Below, one piece after another: positions 10,351 through 22,530 of a stretch of DNA of 64,000 nt (the stretch's first letter is position 1; the number at the start of each line of letters is the position of its first letter). Both the position numbers and the translations under genes were made by a program. The notes beneath the pieces were generated by a model. That model was not told the origin of the DNA. It made no database searches and worked only from the letters and a program-made list of their open reading frames with translations. The DNA lies in the NCBI RefSeq assembly GCF_902686445.1, contig NC_062220.1, positions 95,728,143-95,792,142 of the forward strand. The letters run 5' to 3'. The stretch comes from Sciurus carolinensis. Taxonomy: Eukaryota; Chordata; Mammalia; Rodentia; Sciuridae.

Positions 10351-12022
10351 CTGAGCCAAAGAGAAAAATACCAGTTGGTACTACATGGCAAATAGGGCAA
10401 CCACCACATCAGCCAAGTCATCTGAAGACATTTTCACTTCTCAGAAGAAATCCCCATGGCCAAAAACATGTGTCCCCCTGACATGCAAACTACAGCCCTC
10501 AGTTCTCTATTTCTTACTGTCTAGAGTTCCATCCTGGGGTATAGTACAACACCCTTCAGCACTTTTCTGAGATCTGAAGGAAACTGCAAACAGGAAAGTG
10601 AAAGGTAATGGAGAAAAGTCAATCTATATCCACTGGGATACTTTAACATCAAAATAACAGTAAGTGTACATACAAGTCACACAGCAATGAATCATTACAA
10701 CATTCATTTTGCTAAGAAAATAAGAAAACTTACTTTGATGTTAGCACAGCCAAAGCTAATATCTTATCAGGTCTATGGGGTTGCTAATGGAAAACTGAAA
10801 ACTGAAAAATGGTACTTCTTAGTATTGTACTGGAAATGTTTCTATGTTTAGAGGGAACTACAGAAATGTTCACCTAAATATCTGAGGAGGGGGGAGCCCT
10901 CCCTATATTCCATGTAGAAATTTTTTTAATTATTTTTTGGTAGTGCTCTGCATGCCAGGCAAGTGCTTTACCACTGAGCCACATCCCAGTCCCTGTGTGT
11001 AAAATACAAATACATGTTAGGTGGAGAAGAAAAGGAACTGACGTCTTCAATAGTCTAAATGATGTGTATCCGGGTCACTAGCCACAGTGGACCCTTGTTG
11101 GCTGCCTCTAGCATCCATGCGCTCTTCACTTTTGCTAAAAATTATCATATTCTTGTTCTGGCATTCTCTGATCACCATCCTTTCTGTTGACTAGGGAATT
11201 TGCCCCACAGCAAGCTCCAAATTATGAAAGACAAAAGAAATCAAACCTTAAATGACCAGAGAGTGACTGAGTCAAATTAATTCTATAGCTCATCAGACCT
11301 TTAACCTTTTTAGTTATGTAGGCTTTTCCTGTCTGAGCAAGTCAACATTGGGTTTTCTGCTATAAGATCATCAGAATTATCCTATTGCTACACTGGAAAA
11401 TTCTAAAACAATACCTCCCTGAGAGTTGATGATGATGAACTTCACCCTTCCTAAAATAAAAATAAAATAAAATAAAACAGAACAAATAAATAAGCAAACA
11501 GTTGCCACTAACATTTCAAAAATGTTAATATTCCTTTTTTATTTTATTTTTTTTCTCTCTTGGAGATTTCAATGCATATAGCTTGTATTGAAAACCTTGA
11601 GAAAACTATAAAACCTATTTAACTTTGGAAACCACATCCTAAGTTGATTGGATCTTGGTATTGTATTATGCAAAACCAAGTAGCAACCTACATTCTGAAA
11701 CATACTCTGGGCCACGGTACTTGTTTTGACAGCAATGGAGTCAATTCACAGTGATCTGTGCGTGAAGGCTCTGCACCTTCTCCCTCCATGATCATTTCTC
11801 TTGCAAACTGGAGTCCTGGTGGACTATCTTCCACTGCTTTCAGCTACTGCAAGGCCTAATGAGCATGAATGTCCCCCATCACAACAAATTAAGCAAAGTG
11901 AACCTACTCCCCAAAATTCACGTCACTTGAAAATGCAGAGGCCTTTAGAATCATTTAAAAATTACAGATTACATCAGCAATTCCCCCCTGAAATGCAAAG
12001 ATGTGCCTATATCTGCAGTACC
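10351..12022. other. Mostly unassigned sequence
   Basis: Apart from an antisense ID SINE (10920-10996) and a short (AAAAT)n run near 11453-11475, nothing is recognised. The 101-codon frame at 11801-12106 runs into the B1 SINE and is not supported as coding. Confidence 0.4.
10920..10996 (-). mobile_element. ID SINE (antisense)
   Basis: Reversed ID: T-rich tail, 'ttttttggtagtgctctgca' in place of the B-box side, then 'aagtgctttaccactgagcc' and 'acatcccagtccct'. The last two are the complement of the A-box half. Confidence 0.8.
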
Positions 12023-12391
12023 AAAAGCACAGGGGTTATGCTGAGTGTGGTGGTGCATGTAATCCCAACACCTCTGGAGGCTGAGGCAGAAGGATCACAA
12101 GTTTGAGGCCAAGCTCAGCAACTTAGTGAGACCTTGTCTCAAAATTTTTAAAAAAGTGCAGGAGTAGCCCAACACGGTGTCACACGCCTGTAATCCCAGC
12201 GGCTGGGGGATGCTGAGGCAGGAGAATTGCAAGTTCAAAGTCAGCCTTAGCAATAGGCAGGTGCTAAACAACTCAGTGAGACCCTGTCTCTAAATAAAAT
12301 ACAAAAAAGGGCTGGGGATGTGGTTCAGTGATTGAGTGTCCCTGAGTTCAATCACCAATGCCAAAAAAAAAAAAAAAAAGTGCAGGGGTTA
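12023..12391 (+). mobile_element. Tandem pair of SINEs (B1, then B1-dID) sharing one target site
   Basis: A 7SL-derived B1 monomer (12039-12151) is followed by a complete dimeric B1-dID (12167-12379). The dimer's B1 half starts 'gcccaacacggtgtcaca' and its ID half starts 'gggctggggatgtggttcag', followed by a pure A tail. Three near-identical copies of a roughly 16 bp target sequence flank and separate them: AAAAGCACAGGGGTTA at 12023-12038, AAAAGTGCAGGAGTA at 12152-12166 and AAAAGTGCAGGGGTTA at 12376-12391. Two successive insertions into the same site explain this best. Confidence 0.85.
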
Positions 12392-12625
12392 GGAGCAGAG
12401 AATTCAGAATCAGACCAACTGGGTTTGAAGTCTGGCTCCATCACCAATAAACGTACAACCTTGGCAAGTTCCTTCCCCCAGGCGTCAGGTCATTATTATA
12501 ACATGTGAATCAAAACAGATAATCCTTAATGTTTCGTATTGACATAAAAATTAAATAATAACCATAATCCATCTAAAGCTGTCAGCACAATGCCTGGCAG
12601 ATAAAAAGTCCACAAGAAATCTCAT
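12385..12625 (+). repeat. MIR SINE relic
   Basis: The plus-strand MIR order is present: cagaatcagaccaactgggt, a degraded 'caaccttggcaagttccttc', and the end 'cagcacaatgcctggcagat'. The left edge was split by the adjacent SINE pair. Confidence 0.75.
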
Positions 12626-13861
12626 TGCTGTGGTTGTAATCATTAATCCTGGAAAGTAAAATTAATACACAAAAAGGTGTATCTTCCAAAAGACACATCA
12701 GGGGTACAGGGAAAGGAAATATGAATTAAAGTAATAATAACTCTCAATATAAAGGAAATGGATCCAACCTAAAAATTAATTTTTGATTATTTGCTTTGGG
12801 AAGAAGAAAGAACAGAGTATATTAAAAATAAATAGTATCTCAACAACTCATAAACCAATAGCTACCGTATCTTCTCAACATAGCTTAGAATACAATTCCC
12901 AGAACATCAATAGAACCACATATAAACCAAGTTAAAAATACATTTCATAATGAAATCTACAATCCTTCTACTAATCAGCACTTCAAAGTATCAGCACCAC
13001 TAGATGAGCATGCAAATTCAAGACTGTGTTTTCAGATTTGCAGCTGATTTGTAACCAAAATAAGTGAACTAACTATAGATAATTTCTTACATCGAGTTTC
13101 AATGTAAAATGAAGCTTTATTTAGGCCTTCAACTTCTAGCACCTACTTCCCAAATCAGATATGCTGCAAAAAGTACTAATTTTTGGCAACTGTCAGTAAA
13201 ACTGACAATATGAACTTCGCAAAGATAAAGCAGGTAGGGAAACAGTCTGACTTGCAGTCAACTCTTAGATTTTAACTTGATGCATGATATAATACAAGCA
13301 CATATTGTCCAAAGCTGTAGAAAATGCATTAGAATCTTGGGCATCCATCCATTCCCACTGGCCAGTTAAGCCAGCAGAATATGGTTCACATTTCACACCA
13401 TCATGCCACTCCCATCCTCACTGAAGCCCCAGAAGGACCCACAGCCACCTCACCCAGGCCAGGCTCATGCAACAGGTCAACATTTGAATGGTGTCCCTGG
13501 AACTGAGCAGTGTACAATCCACAAATCTCAGAGGTCAGCCCTGAAAGGAAGGACACATTTTCCCAATCTAGCTCAATTCCTAGAATCCTTGGAACTTCCC
13601 CAGGAGGGATTCTTTGCATATACTTTACAAAGCAGCCTGATAAATTTCAATCAAGTAAATCCTTGAGCAAAATCAGCGCTTGACAACAAGCTTTAAGCAA
13701 ACTTTGTATGCACGTGAGAGAAAATTTGTTTCCCAGCAGACAGGGTTAACATTCCACTCTACCTCAGCATTAATCTCTGTGTGTGGCTCGTGTATGTCCT
13801 CAATTTCTCCATGAACTAGCTTGTGAAACCAAAGGATTGGAAGTGACATGTGATCTAAGCT
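12626..13861. other. Unassigned non-coding sequence
   Basis: A/T-rich, with no gene, tandem repeat or clear repeat family. Opposing frames at 13401-13666 are chance. Confidence 0.45.
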
Positions 13862-14038
13862 AATCCTTCCTGAGCATTTTCTATGAGCCAAATACTGCCC
13901 CAAGGATGACCTCATGGAATTCTCACAACAATCCAGTAACAGAACACTATTAGTACCTTCACTTTACAGCCAGGGAAATGGAGACACAAAGCAGTCTTGC
14001 TGGTGGCCCCAGCAGTGAAGTAGGGACAGGGAGGTTGG
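13862..14038 (-). repeat. MIR SINE relic
   Basis: The reversed MIR reads on the plus strand as 'ttccatgagc'-like cctgagcattttctatgagc, then 'gaattctcacaacaatccag' and 'ccttcactttacagccaggg'. It ends in a cagtgaagtagggacaggga block. Confidence 0.7.
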
Positions 14039-14051
14039 ATAATAGGCAGCT

Positions 14052-14465
14052 GTTATGGATTGAGCTGCATCCCCCCAGAAAGATCTATTGACGTCTTAAC
14101 CTATCTATGAATGTGACCTTACTTGGAAACAGGGTCTTTGCAGACATAATCAAATTAAAATGAGGTCAGTAGGGTGGGCCCTATTACAATTGTCCTCCTA
14201 AATAGAGGGGAAAGCATGCAAGAACCAAAAAACACAGAGGGGGGAAAAAAACAGCCTTATGAAGACAGAGGCAGAGATTGGACAAGTTGCACAAGCCAAG
14301 AAATGTCTGGGGCTTCCAGGAGGTTGGAGGAGGCAGGGCAGAGTTCCACGGGAGCATGGTTCTGCTCCATGATTTTGGACTCCTCATCTCCAGAACTGTG
14401 ACAATACAAAGTTCTGTTGTCTTACGCTACTGCTTATCTCGGTTTGTTAAGGCAGCCCCAGGACA
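14052..14465 (+). repeat. MLT1-type MaLR LTR
   Basis: Starts TGTTATGGATTGAGCTGCAT, followed by 'gtgaccttacttggaaacag', 'gggtctttgcagacataatc' and 'agtagggtgggccctattac'. The closing block is ctccagaactgtgacaatac and 'ttgttaaggcagcccc'. This is close to a full-length mammalian-wide MaLR LTR. Frames at 14174-14661 lie inside or across it and are not genes. Confidence 0.85.
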
Positions 14466-15500
14466 CTCAGCTCATGTCCCAGGCTTTCACCAGGTACTCT
14501 CTTCCCTATCTGTACTTCTCCCTTCACCTGACCTACCTGTTAAAGGACAGAGACAGAAAATTCCATTCCCCATTCCCTTCCTGGACTTGAAACTTCAAGT
14601 AGAAGATGCAGCACATTTTGAAATGTCTTTAACAGTGTTTTTTAAATTGAAGGTGAAGTAAGAGTATTCTATCCCTAAATATCTTCTAGAGTAGCTCCGT
14701 CCTCACTGTTCCCCCAGCCTCCATCCCTCCGGCAGCCTGCAGCTCTCCTTGCACTCAATCAGTTAGCATCTTAAAAACAGATCGTCTTTTCAAAGCACAG
14801 TATCTGGTGGCCTGGCCCAGTTCATCACAATGAGGTAAGGCCCATGGGGAGATTCCAGAACCTGGAATTGGAACTATCTAGGTCCCCAGAGTGCACCAGA
14901 CCTCTAGCAAGGAGAGAGAGCTTCGGTAGCTGGAAGGAGTGAGCTGCACAGTGGAACTCTATCTGGAGAATATCAACACCCTGGACACATCAGAAGCAGC
15001 TCAAGTAACCTAGCCAGCATCTGTAGGTCAGACTTGGAATAAGAAGCAGCAGGCAGGGCCAAGTGTGGAGATGGAAAGTCCAGGAACACACCATGTTCTC
15101 AGTTACAGGCAGGCAGTCCGAATGCAAGTAGTATAAGGAGGGGTCAATCACCAAAATGGGGGTGGGAGGCAAACTTCGATTTCTACAGTAAAGGATGAGT
15201 AAGACAGGGAAAGGGACCGGTAAGAGTCAAGAGTCTGCTCAGGCTAGGATTCTGGCACTTAGGCCAAGACTAAGCTAGGTACAGAACACCAGACACTTGT
15301 GAGAAACAACCAGAGTAATCGGGATCCCTCTGGTGTTGATCCCCCAAATCCTAGAGATTCCACTGAAACTACTCCCCACCCTCAGGGCTGAGACTTCAGA
15401 GAAGAATGTAGTAGAATAGAATAGCAAAAGGTACTCAGAGAGCGGCAGCCTTTGACCCAGGGTGCACTTCTAAAACATTTCCAGTAGAACATTGCTAGTA
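14466..15500. other. Unassigned non-coding sequence
   Basis: Nothing gene-like is recognised. No tandem repeats. Confidence 0.45.
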
Positions 15501-15504
15501 TTCG

Positions 15505-15895
15505 ACATTAGTCAGTTTTTTGTAAAATACCTGAGGCAGGTTACATTAGAGAGAAAAGCAGTTTATTTAGCTCATAATTCTGGAGGCTGTAAGTCTAAAC
15601 AGCACTGCACAGGTTTGGTGAGGGTCCCATCGGTGGCATCACATCATGACAGGAACATATGTGGCTCTCTCGTCTCTTGGTCTCTCTCCCTCTTCTTGTA
15701 CAGCCACCAGAATCCAATTATAGGGGCTCTACCCTAATGACCCCATATAATCAAATCACTTCCCAAAGGCTTCACCTCTAAATGGCATAGTTGGATTAAG
15801 TTTCCACCCTCTTGATACCATTAGCATGTGACTTTGGGGATTCAATACCCACAAAAGTTTAGAGGGAAAAAACATATACAAGCCACAGCAGGTTC
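15505..15895 (-). repeat. MaLR LTR (antisense)
   Basis: The plus strand shows the reversed LTR: 'attagtcagttttttgta', 'agcagtttatttagctcata', 'attctggaggctgtaagtct', 'gggctctaccctaatgaccc' and cttcccaaaggcttcacctc. It finishes near 'gtttagagggaaaaaac'. No internal region. Confidence 0.75.
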
Positions 15896-16339
15896 CAAGT
15901 TCTACTGTACAATGTCCATGACGAAATAACCCAAACAAGTGCTGTTAAAATATTTGTAATTAGAAATGGAAATAGAAGAACCATTAATACTAATTGAGAG
16001 AGAGCAGGGTTTTCACCTTTGTCCGAGTGCTTGGTGAACAACAGAATATTTATAAGAATATGAGGAAGAAGAGGGAGATTTCTGTGACCCTGCTTTTGGA
16101 AACATCAATAAATTCAAGATGTTCAGTGGTTGAATGGGTTTGCTTTGTTTAGCTTCCCTATGAAAAATGTAAGGTGGTTTTTTTGTTGTTGTTTTCATTG
16201 TGGTTCTCTTGATGTTGTTTTCAATATGAAAAATAATAGTATGTGATAGCACTTTGGAAACAAGAAAATATTAGGCAAATTTGGACAGCAATATCACTAT
16301 TGGTATGAAAGGGTCTTTACTCTCATTATTTAGGTGACT
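15896..16339. other. Unassigned non-coding sequence
   Basis: A/T-rich. Nothing is recognised apart from a short GTT-rich stretch near 16179-16217. Confidence 0.4.
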
Positions 16340-16700
16340 GTATACAATTTGCAAGAGGCAGAAAAGTATAAAAATGAGAATAAAGTCTGCCTCCATGTCT
16401 AGGATTTAGACATGACTAATCCTGATGTTTTCATATAATTTATCCCAGTGTTTTAAATTCACTCATTATTTACATAATTGAGATCATATTATTTCATATG
16501 ATGTTATTTTCTTTTATATGTATTCTACCTTGCACAAAATGTTTTATCATTATTTGTGATTGCTGTAATATCCCATTGCATGGAGACAGAATTCAACCTT
16601 TCACCTGTCATTGGACAATTTAGGATGTTTTCATGTTTTTACAGATGACTAATGCAGAACATCTTTAAACACAAATCTTTGCCCAGAATGGATGATAACA
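16340..16700 (-). repeat. Old L1M 3' fragment (antisense)
   Basis: The reversed L1M 3' region is recognisable from 'taatatcccattgcatggag', 'cattggacaatttaggatgt', and 'gatgactaatgcagaacatc' followed by tttaaacacaaatcttt. Highly diverged. Confidence 0.6.
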
Positions 16701-16719
16701 AAAGCTAGACAACAAACAA

Positions 16720-16925
16720 CTCTTCCTAACATGTAGGTGCTATGCTAAGTAGTTCCTCTGCCTTAACCCAAATAATCTTGATATAAACACTGAGGTATGT
16801 GCTCTGTACCCATTTAACAAAGGTGGGAGGGGGTTTAGTTCAGAGAGGTTAAGGAGTAATTCATGGCTGGGTTCACGACACCCAGGAATCTGTCCTGCAC
16901 CCATTCCCTCAACCCACTGCAGGTC
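16720..16925 (-). repeat. MIR SINE relic
   Basis: Reversed MIR: 'gtaggtgctatgctaagtag', 'aacccaaataatcttgat', 'gtacccatttaacaaaggtg', and 'gttcagagaggttaaggagt'. Confidence 0.75.
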
Positions 16926-17579
16926 CTCAAAGGCTGGGGTGAGACCAGAGTCAAGCACACAGAGTCACGAGCTCTCAGCGCATACAGCCAAATTGCTTCC
17001 CAGAAAGGCTGTAGCAATTTTCTTCTGAAGGGCAGTATGAGAGGTGGCACACCCTCACCAGCACTAAGTGCTCCACGGGGGCACTGAGCAAGGACAGTTT
17101 TATTAGGTTGCTAGTCGGAGACAAACACATTTCATATCTGGATGACTAGGAGCAGAGAAGCATTAACCACGCAGCTAAGAAAACCTTCATGTGATTGAGC
17201 CCAGCCCAATTGCATTGTGAACACATTTTCACTTCTGTACCTAATTTGTGTTCTTTTCTTAAAGCGAGCTTCACAAAACCCATATGGACCCTTGTCTAGG
17301 AAGAACATTCTGAGCTGTGACAGAGGCGATGCTATATGTTCCATATGCCACCGGCATTTTCCACAAGCACAATGCTAAACTACATTTCAGAGACTCTCCC
17401 AGCCACAACTGGGATTAAGTCCTGGCTAAAGGAACACAGGTAAAAGGTGGGCTGGAAGCTACCTAGATGGTGATAATCATGGAGACCCCTTGGCCAGTAC
17501 TGAACTTGAAAGTGATTAAAAAAAAATCACACTTTATCAAGTCATTGCTATTTTGGGGTCATCAGTAATAAATGGTATT
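16926..17579. other. Unassigned non-coding sequence
   Basis: No gene or repeat is recognised between the MIR and the solo LTR. Confidence 0.45.
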
Positions 17580-18012
17580 TGTTGGAAGTCGTAGATTGGA
17601 ACTAGGGTCCTGAATTGGGCCCAACAGATCAAACCAATATGAAGTCACTCATGCTAAATAAACTAATTAACATAGGAACACACTTGTGAATGGCTGGGTT
17701 TGGTCAGTCGTGGAAGCAAAGCTTCAGTTAATTGCAGAAGGCCAGCTGATTTGAATAATGTAAAATGTCAAGCCATAACTAATTAACCAATTAAACTGTA
17801 ACCAATTAGATCCTCTTTACAACTCACTTCTGCTTTCTATCTATAAACGTTGCCTGATCATGTGGGCCTGAGTTCTCTGAACCTGTTTTGCATCTGGGGG
17901 CTAACCAATTCACTAATCATTTTGCTTTGCTTTGCTTTGCTTTTAATTGCTCTTCTCAAATAAAGTGTTGAATTTAATTAGTCTGAGAATTTTTATTTTT
18001 TCCCTTTCAACA
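17580..18012 (+). mobile_element. Solo retroviral LTR, 433 bp
   Basis: A compact unit with LTR grammar. It starts TGTTGGAAGT and ends CCCTTTCAACA, giving TG...CA termini with an imperfect 8 bp inverted end (TGTTGGAA / TTTCAACA). A TATAAA lies at 17842-17847 and an AATAAA at 17959-17964, about 115 bp apart, as expected for promoter and poly(A) signals around R. A TTTGC pentamer repeat (17921-17942) lies between them. No retroviral gene is present on either side, so it is a solo LTR left by recombination. Family is not assigned; the signal spacing suggests class I (ERV1-like). No clear flanking duplication remains (TATT against TTTG). Confidence 0.7.
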
Positions 18013-20084
18013 TTTGTAAGAGCATTTAGCATTAACTAGGTGACTAAAGAAAGCCAAGGTGCCACTCACACTCTGCCCATTTTGATGGCTCTCTTTGTAT
18101 GTCTGCGTTACAATTACCGTGCTAACTTGGCATCTCTCATTCTTCTTTCAACTAAGTCATCAAGTGTGCACACTAGGATCTGACTGCCTTAGACTTCATT
18201 ACTGGAAACTAACATATGCCATGTGGTGTAGGAAAGTCAAGTCCAGCACCCGAAGCCACGTCTTCCTTACACAAGCATGCTCTGAGCAGCAGAGGCTTAC
18301 ATCTCTAATGAGAAGGCAGAGTGAGTGGCAGAAATATACAATTTCCACCAAACACTTTAAATCCTGAGTTTTCTGCAAAGGAGCACAGATGTTCATATCT
18401 CTGACAAGAGCCAGAAGCTTCTGCCAACACATCAGCCCATTTCAAGAGAAAAACAGACACAAATACCAAATATATGCCAAGTTCTCTCTCGAATAGCATT
18501 TTCCCCTATTTTCCTATTCCATCCAACTTGACTCTCTGTCTACCTTGCCCACTAACATATTTTCTGATCTCCCAGTACAAACACATTTGGAATCATCAGC
18601 CAGGAGGGCTCAAAATTGCTGCACCCTTTAGAAACACACTGTTCTACATCCAACAACCTTATCAAAATATCATGGTTCATTTGGGTCACATTTCATGTTC
18701 TCACCCCAGATGCCATAAATCTTTCCCTGTGAGGATAGTCTTCCAGATATCAAAGCTAAGAACACTCAAGCCTGAAGATTCTCGAGTATAATCAAGACTT
18801 TTGAACTCCAGGTTGTTTTGAAGCTATCACCTCAATTCAACCCTGACTTCTTGGGGTTTAAATATGAAGCAAATGGATGAAGCTTCAAAGAAAGGGGTGG
18901 AAAATTAAAGGCTTTATCAAAGCTGGGGACTGTGATGGATTTTTTTAAATGTTCTTCCAACAAGCAGGGATAAAAAACAGCCATGTATCATTAAATGCAA
19001 CAGAAGAGGGCTTGCCGGATGGGTTAACCACTTTTATTGGTCAAAATTTGTAAGTTTGCAGTTTACAAAGACAGTGGGATTTAACCACAAGAAGTCGAAG
19101 TCAAAAATGATGGACAGTGGCTTTTCAGACCTGAGTGGGACCAGGAAGCAACCTATCCTCCCAAAATGCAAACAAGGGGTGCCTCTGTCCCCATACAAAT
19201 GCTGACCTTTAAAGAATGTACTTTGCAATCCAATTGCATTGTGCAACAGAGATATTTGTGGCCGTATCTGACTGGTGAGCTCTAATGCTTAGAACATCTG
19301 GCTAACAAGATTAAAGCCAATCCCAGCATAAGAAAAATTAGCTTTCCTATATTTCAACACCACAGACTCATCCTCATCCCAACTTGATTCACAAAGCAAG
19401 CAAATGATATTTATTGATTACTGATTACATACATAGCATCCAGAAAAATACATGCAAAGCAGAAAAAAGGAGTCTATATTTATCAAAGTCTTTTGCAGCC
19501 CTGAACAAGTCTTATTTTTGTGAGTTTAGACAAGGAATTTACATTTCTCTAGCCAAGAGGCTGGATGTGATTGGCTTAATTCGTCAGGTTTTTTTACCCC
19601 CAAAATCTGTGCTTTGCTTTGGCCTAAGGGACCTGGTACAAGTCACAACACATCAGTGGCATTAATAGAGAAGCTCATGTGGCTTTCCTGCTTCTTTTAG
19701 AGGATTCAGCTGTTGGCAGGAACAAATAATGCTTTTAGGGAATTTTGTTTAGTCATGGAGCAATTGGTTTTCATGATTTTAAATGTTTTGATGAATTTTA
19801 AAATGCTTAAACAGGTATTGGAGCAGACAGAGGAGCAGGCCACACTCACCTTCATATTTTGGAAAAGGGTTTTAGAATTCACTAGCTGATTGTAAAACCT
19901 CCAAAATGTGTGCTAGTAATGACATGCCCTAAGGCATCTTTGGAAATCAAAAAACATCACACTAGCATGATGTCACATTGAAGTTATGAAGTATGAAGAC
20001 ACCTCTGAAGGGCATCTAGAAATTCCTTTCTGGGCTTGGTGGGGATCACTGAGATACTTTCTATTAACAATTCATAGTAAAAGT
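18013..20084. other. Unassigned sequence, about 2 kb
   Basis: Largely unique-looking, with no recognised repeat and no tandem array. Several 60-105 codon frames (for example 18474-18791) show no domain, signal peptide or splice context that would support an exon. Confidence 0.45.
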
Positions 20085-20310
20085 GACAATTTATTAAATA
20101 CTCTCCCCATATGCCAAGCCCCATATGCACAGCAATATCGACATGTCTGATTATTACCCCCATTTTACAGATGAGGATACTTGAGATTCCAAAACACTAT
20201 ATCACTACATAGGCATGTTTAAATTATCATGTCTAGTAAACAGAGAAGATTGAAGCCTGATTTATTCTAGCTCCAGAGTCCATGCTCTTTGCCCTGCACC
20301 AATGTCTTCC
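20085..20310 (-). repeat. MIR SINE relic
   Basis: The reversed MIR is clear: 'tattacccccattttacaga' followed by tgaggatacttgag, then 'attgaagcctgatttattct' and 'ctccagagtccatgctcttt'. Confidence 0.85.
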
Positions 20311-21814
20311 CCAATCTAGGTTATTTCCTAAGACTATGTAAGGAAAAAAATTTTTAAAAGACAATATTTCCCATTAGTAACATATGCCATCACTTCATCA
20401 GACATTCAGCTTATAACCCACAGTAAACTCCAATTATGATATAGTCTGTGTCTCTTTAGCTAACCTCTAAAATTTGCTTTTACTTCTGAAGCTAAAAAAA
20501 ACTCATAACCTTCCATTTTATTTTACTTTTTTTCAAACATCTATTTCTTAATTCTAACTTTTCTATATAGGTAATTTCTTTGCATGAATGTTTGATTTTA
20601 CTAGAATCCATAAAGCCATGCAGAGTGAAACAATTCCTTCTCAAGGAAATTCCTTCTTGGGGAAACCTAGATTTCCACAAAAAACCTAGAAATGAATTTG
20701 ATAGTTGGTGTCAGATTCATTTCCCTTTCTTTTCTTTTAAATGATGAGTGCCCTCTATCAGAGAGGTTGCACTTGTAATTACTAAAATACCACTCTCTGG
20801 AATTGATGATACCTTTCCCCTAAACTAAATGATCTGCTCTCCATGAAGTGTTAGGCAAGGACTTCCTGAAAGCTTTGCTGGGGATGAGGGGGATGATTCA
20901 TAGACCTCATGGGTAGGGTTCCCTCTAGAACAGGGAAACCCTGGGGAATGCACATCAAGTCTGGTGAAGTACGTTCCCCCTTCCCACCACAAGCCAAACC
21001 ATCAAGCACGATGTGCATGCCAGCATCAGATCATTATTTCCTCCATAACAGAATGGTCTTCCTCAGTCATGAGTTTCTCAGAGAAAATCATATATAAGTG
21101 GAAAAGTCATTTGCTTTGTCAACTTTCTCTACTTTTCCTGCTAGCAGCAACCATCTAGGCAGCCCAGAACCTCTGACTCCTCAGACTTTGCTAACATTGG
21201 CCATTTTTCTTAGGCTTGAATTATACAATGCAAGGGAAGCTATGCATTCTTCTATTAGTTCTTCTTGGTATCCACGGGCAGAAAGTTTGAATGCCACAGT
21301 GTGTGTGGCAGAAAATTGCTGGAAAATTGCCAGATAAACAGATTACCTGGTACTCTCTACTTCAGGCCATGTAGGACTGACCATCCTAAAATACTCTGGA
21401 TTTTAACCCTCTGATATCTGAATAGATTATATATTCCCCAAGAAGATGTTGATATTAACAACCTGGGCCAGAATCTAGATATTCTGATACTCTGGTAACC
21501 TGATCAAAAGTCCTAGGAATTAAAAAAATATATATAAATAATCTAAAAATTCTAGTCAATGATGCAGTTTTAGCAATGCTGAAAAACCTATAGAGATGAT
21601 TCTCATAAACAATCTGTTCTCTAATGAATACCTAAGGTCAACGCTGTTCAAAAACTGGGCTTCTTAGCAGAAGTGACCAATAGACCTCCTTCAATCTGGC
21701 AACCTCTTAGAACATTTTGTTTTCAACTTCTCAAAGAATAATATACACTAAAACTAATAGTTATTATTATTATTAAATTGACTTTTGTTAAGGATGGGAA
21801 AGATTCCAAATCAT
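20311..21814. other. Unassigned non-coding sequence
   Basis: Nothing recognised. Frames near 20909-21337 overlap one another in different phases and have no coding features. Confidence 0.45.
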
Positions 21815-21960
21815 CAACAGTCTGTTCATTTATTCAACAAATATTTATAGAAGCTGTGTTGTTTCTGCCCCATGCTAGAAACTCAGAAAACAAAGATGAA
21901 AGATGAAAAAGGCATGCCCTCTGTCTTGAGAATACCCAGGAAACAAGAGGATTTCCAGTT
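21815..21960 (-). repeat. L2 LINE 3' end (antisense)
   Basis: The plus strand reads 'gttcatttattcaacaaata' followed by tttatagaagctgtg, then ctgccccatgctagaaactc and 'aaaaggcatgccctctgtct'. This is the complement of the L2 3' terminus and the region just upstream. Confidence 0.7.
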
Positions 21961-21976
21961 TCATAGATTTATTGTT

Positions 21977-22292
21977 TTCTTAGTTAATTCAAGCTGCCCA
22001 AACAAAAGTACCATAGTGTGGGTGGCTTAAACAACAGAAATTCACTTCTTTCAGTTCTAGAGGTTGGAAGTCTGAAATCATGGTTGTATACTCACATGGC
22101 AGGAAGGGGTGAGAGAGCTCTCCAGGATCCCTTTTAAATGGCCCTAATATCATTCATGAGGGCTCCATCCTCATGGCCTAATGACCTCTTAAAGTCCCCA
22201 CCTTCTAATATTGTCACATCAGGGGTTAGGATTTCACCATACGAACTTGGGAGAAAGGGTGGACACAAATATTCAGTCCCTTGCAGTTATCC
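21977..22292 (-). repeat. MLT1-type MaLR LTR (antisense)
   Basis: Diagnostic reversed blocks: 'agtaccatagtgtgggtggc' followed by ttaaacaacagaaatt, 'agttctagaggttggaagtc', 'cctaatgacctcttaaagtc', and the end 'ggacacaaatattcagtccc'. The 80-codon frame starting at 22138 lies mainly in it. Confidence 0.85.
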
Positions 22293-22299
22293 CCTAAAA

Positions 22300-22437
22300 T
22301 TATATATGTGTCCTTTTATATCTTTGTCTCCTCCACTTTTTCACTGTGGTCCCTCCATTCCTAGAATAGCCAGCACATGAGCGGCACTGGATGTATCTGT
22401 TGAATGAATGAATGAAGGAATGAAGGAATGAATGAAA
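22300..22437 (+). repeat. L2 3' end with (GAAT)n tail
   Basis: An L2-like end ('gaatagccagcacatgagcg', 'tggatgtatctgttgaatga') runs into a short imperfect GAAT/GAAG tetramer array at 22401-22435. Confidence 0.6.
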
Positions 22438-22530
22438 AACCCAGCTCTGCCAACAACTAGTTCTGACTTTGGCAGAGTTCTCATGAACCTCAGACTATCC
22501 ATGTGTAAAATTAATTTTAAAAATTATGTC
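22438..22530 (+). repeat. MIR fragment
   Basis: Plus-strand MIR core only: 'ccagctctgccaacaactag', a degraded middle, and 'cctcagactatccatgtgta'. Beyond it (22531-22780) nothing is recognised. An L2-like end, 'aagctctcaataaatatttg', follows near 22822. Confidence 0.55.
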
